The notes beneath the pieces are model-generated. The model had not been told where the DNA came from, did not search any database, and saw nothing but the letters and a program-made list of their open reading frames with translations. Position numbers and translations under genes: made by a program. Shown here in pieces: positions 62,213 through 64,000 of a stretch of 64,000 bases of DNA. The DNA lies in NCBI GenBank assembly GCA_001898505.1, contig MKTZ01000001.1, positions 1 through 64,000 on the forward strand. Direction: 5' to 3'. Source of the stretch: Sphingobacteriales bacterium 50-39. GTDB taxonomy: Bacteria > Bacteroidota > Bacteroidia > Chitinophagales > Chitinophagaceae. Position 1 is the first letter of the stretch, and each line of letters opens with the position of its first letter.

Positions 62213-64000
62213 ATGAGAAAAGCACTAATGCTATTAGCAGTGTTAGTAATTTGCACTACACTCGCTTTTTCCCAAGTCAAAACAATTACGGGCAGGATCG
62301 TTGATCAATCTGGGGCGCCTGTTCCCTTCGTTACCATTCACATTAAAGAATCGAAGCAGACTGTTAGCGCCGATGCAGAGGGCGGCTTTGCCATTAAAGC
62401 GGAGCCTTCCCAAACGCTGGTTATTACAGGCACCGGTTTTGCAACCAAAGAGATCAAGGTCGGTGATCAGACCTCATTGACGATACAGATGTCAAAAAAA
62501 GAGAGCAACCTTACGGAGGTGGTTGTTACCGCATTGGGTATCAAGCAAGAGAAAAAAGCCCTGGGATATGCCACACAACAGGTATCCGGGGCGTCACTGG
62601 TCCAGGCTGATGCCACCAATACATTATCGGGACTTGGGGGCAAGGTGGCGGGGTTACAGATATCCAGCTCCACGGGAACACCTGGCGCTGCTACTTACAT
62701 GAGATTAAGAGGAGTTACGAGTCTCGTGGCAGGGCAGCCGCTGATCGTTGTGGATGGGGTTCCCATTGATAACTCCAATACCGGCGTATCTCTCGGGAAT
62801 GTGGCTCAATCCAACAGGGCCATCGATATCAACCCGGATGATATTGAGAATGTCTCTGTCATCAAAGGGCCTGCGGCCGCAACCATGTATGGGACACAGG
62901 GCAGTGATGGCGTCATCTTGATCACCACCAAGCGCGGAGGAAAGGCGCGGAGTGGCAATAGGTTTGATATCACGTATTCTGCTAATTTCACTTTTGATGA
63001 GGTCAATAAGCTTCCTGAGCTCCAAATGAAATATTCGCAAGGGTATAATGGTCTATATAATGCGCCCAACTCTTCGGCTAGCGGGCGGAGACTTACTTGG
63101 GGAGCATTGATAGATACCCTGAAATGGGATGGTGTTGCTACTGAATGGGATCCACACGGGTCTATCGTAGGGGCATCTAATCCCGCTGGGAAGACAAAGG
63201 TTGTTCCTTATAATAATGCCAAGCAATTTTTCCGGACAGCCTTTTCCCAGACACATAATCTCTCTTTAAGCGGTGGGAATGATTTTTCCAGCTATCGGTT
63301 TTCATTTTCCAATCTTGCTTCGTCAGGTATCATACCTGTCAGCAGCTTCAACAGGACCACTTTTCTCGTAAGTGGTGATACCAGGCTGAGCGATAAGTTA
63401 AAGACAGGAGCAACAGTCAACTATATTGTATCCGGTGGCAATCGCGTTCAGGAGGGGAGCAATACCAGTGGTATTATGCTGGGGCTAATGCGTACGCCGA
63501 CCACTTTCGACAACTCCAATGGTGTAAGTGATCCAAAGAATACAAAGGCTTTTTTGCTCAGCGATGGAAATCAGCGGACTTTTCGGGGTGAAGGCAGCAG
63601 GAGTGGAGGTAAATATGACAACCCTTACTGGACCATTAACCGGAACCCTTTCAGAGATAAGGTTCAGCGGATCTTAGCCAATGCTTACCTTTCATATGAC
63701 CCCTATAGCTGGCTGAATATTACTGAGCGTATTGGTGTGGATCATTATGGTGATGACCGTTTCCAGTCATTTGCCATCAGTTCCAATGGGCATCCAACAG
63801 GACAAATCGATTATACGGATATCTCCAATACGATTTACAACAATGATCTGCTGGTGACTATGACGCATAATCTGACAGATGATCTGAAAGGAACCTTGCT
63901 ACTGGGCAATAACCTCTATTTTACAGAGTACAACCAGAACAACCTGGAAGGTGACGGTTATGTTGCACCGGATTATTATTCCCTGGCAAATACTTCCAGC
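62213..64000 (+). CDS. SusC/RagA-type TonB-dependent transporter (partial, runs off the window)
   Basis: 596 aa are visible with an open frame to the last base. Signal peptide MRKALMLLAVLVICTTLAFSQ, nearly the same as in the susC gene at 50482. Carboxypeptidase-regulatory-like domain (TGRIVDQSGAPVPFVTIHI), then SNLTEVVVTALGIKQEKKALGYA and the plug signature LIVVDGVPIDNSN, VSVIKGPAATMYG. The mature parts differ clearly from the first copy, so substrates may differ. A susD partner is expected just outside the window. Confidence 0.94.
   Translation, partial: MRKALMLLAVLVICTTLAFSQVKTITGRIVDQSGAPVPFVTIHIKESKQTVSADAEGGFAIKAEPSQTLVITGTGFATKEIKVGDQTSLTIQMSKKESNLTEVVVTALGIKQEKKALGYATQQVSGASLVQADATNTLSGLGGKVAGLQISSSTGTPGAATYMRLRGVTSLVAGQPLIVVDGVPIDNSNTGVSLGNVAQSNRAIDINPDDIENVSVIKGPAAATMYGTQGSDGVILITTKRGGKARSGNRFDITYSANFTFDEVNKLPELQMKYSQGYNGLYNAPNSSASGRRLTWGALIDTLKWDGVATEWDPHGSIVGASNPAGKTKVVPYNNAKQFFRTAFSQTHNLSLSGGNDFSSYRFSFSNLASSGIIPVSSFNRTTFLVSGDTRLSDKLKTGATVNYIVSGGNRVQEGSNTSGIMLGLMRTPTTFDNSNGVSDPKNTKAFLLSDGNQRTFRGEGSRSGGKYDNPYWTINRNPFRDKVQRILANAYLSYDPYSWLNITERIGVDHYGDDRFQSFAISSNGHPTGQIDYTDISNTIYNNDLLVTMTHNLTDDLKGTLLLGNNLYFTEYNQNNLEGDGYVAPDYYSLANTSS

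Noticed and set aside
1-64000. CRISPR arrays, tRNA genes, prophage or restriction systems
   Set aside because: No regularly spaced repeats, no tRNA cloverleaf sequence and no matching genes were seen on either strand.

Overview
The window reads as a chromosome segment of a Bacteroidota bacterium, most likely a Chitinophagaceae member (Chitinophaga/Niastella-like). The reasons are: SusC/SusD outer-membrane pairs; type IX secretion parts (SprA, PorD, a PorE-like protein); the Bacteroidota-type RNA polymerase omega subunit beside a BamD lipoprotein; the futalosine menaquinone genes mqnB and mqnD; and TAnnTTTG (-7) promoter elements. No species can be named from the sequence alone.

Layout. 1-540: 3' end of a 23S rRNA, a 5S rRNA and a terminator. 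633-5545: an ApbE flavin transferase, two Tat-type Gfo/Idh/MocA oxidoreductases and a double DUF1080 protein, probably for oxidation and cleavage of glycosides outside the cytoplasm. 5704-12469: an RRM protein, rpsF-rpsR-rplI, htpG, recJ and a polyprenyl synthase. 12686-18417: an OmpA-like protein, then the tightly packed bamD-rpoZ-coaBC-porD-DUF4296 group. 18454-19819: scoA-scoB. 19825-28553: a signalling island with two histidine kinases, four NarL-type response regulators and three related multi-pass membrane proteins of unknown function, plus two copies of a ~110-bp inverted-repeat element upstream of the two unpaired regulators. 28554-36887: pabC-like, photolyase, mqnD, mqnB, two PTPS paralogs, folE, fabD, a GNAT, fabH and ruvA. 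36931-44157: sprA. 44216-50221: SDR, alpha/beta hydrolase, lnt, a TPR protein and guaB. 50482-55164: a susC-susD pair. 55215-57144: a group IIC intron with its reverse transcriptase, inserted just after the susD terminator and ending on the last base of the dprA stop codon. 57144-61943: dprA, porE-like, queE and folD. 62213-64000: a second susC-like gene cut by the window edge.

How the parts work together. Most genes are housekeeping: ribosome, folding, lipid, nucleotide, pterin/folate/queuosine and menaquinone functions. The accessory content is the glycoside cluster, the signalling island, the Sus-like nutrient uptake genes and the intron. The two best candidates for something undescribed are the repeated membrane-protein/kinase/regulator module with its upstream repeat elements, and the intron whose reverse-transcriptase frame runs through its own domains V and VI into the neighbouring exon.

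Limits. Assignments come from reading motifs by eye. No alignment, structure prediction or database search was run. Start codons were adjusted where a downstream start fits the family better.
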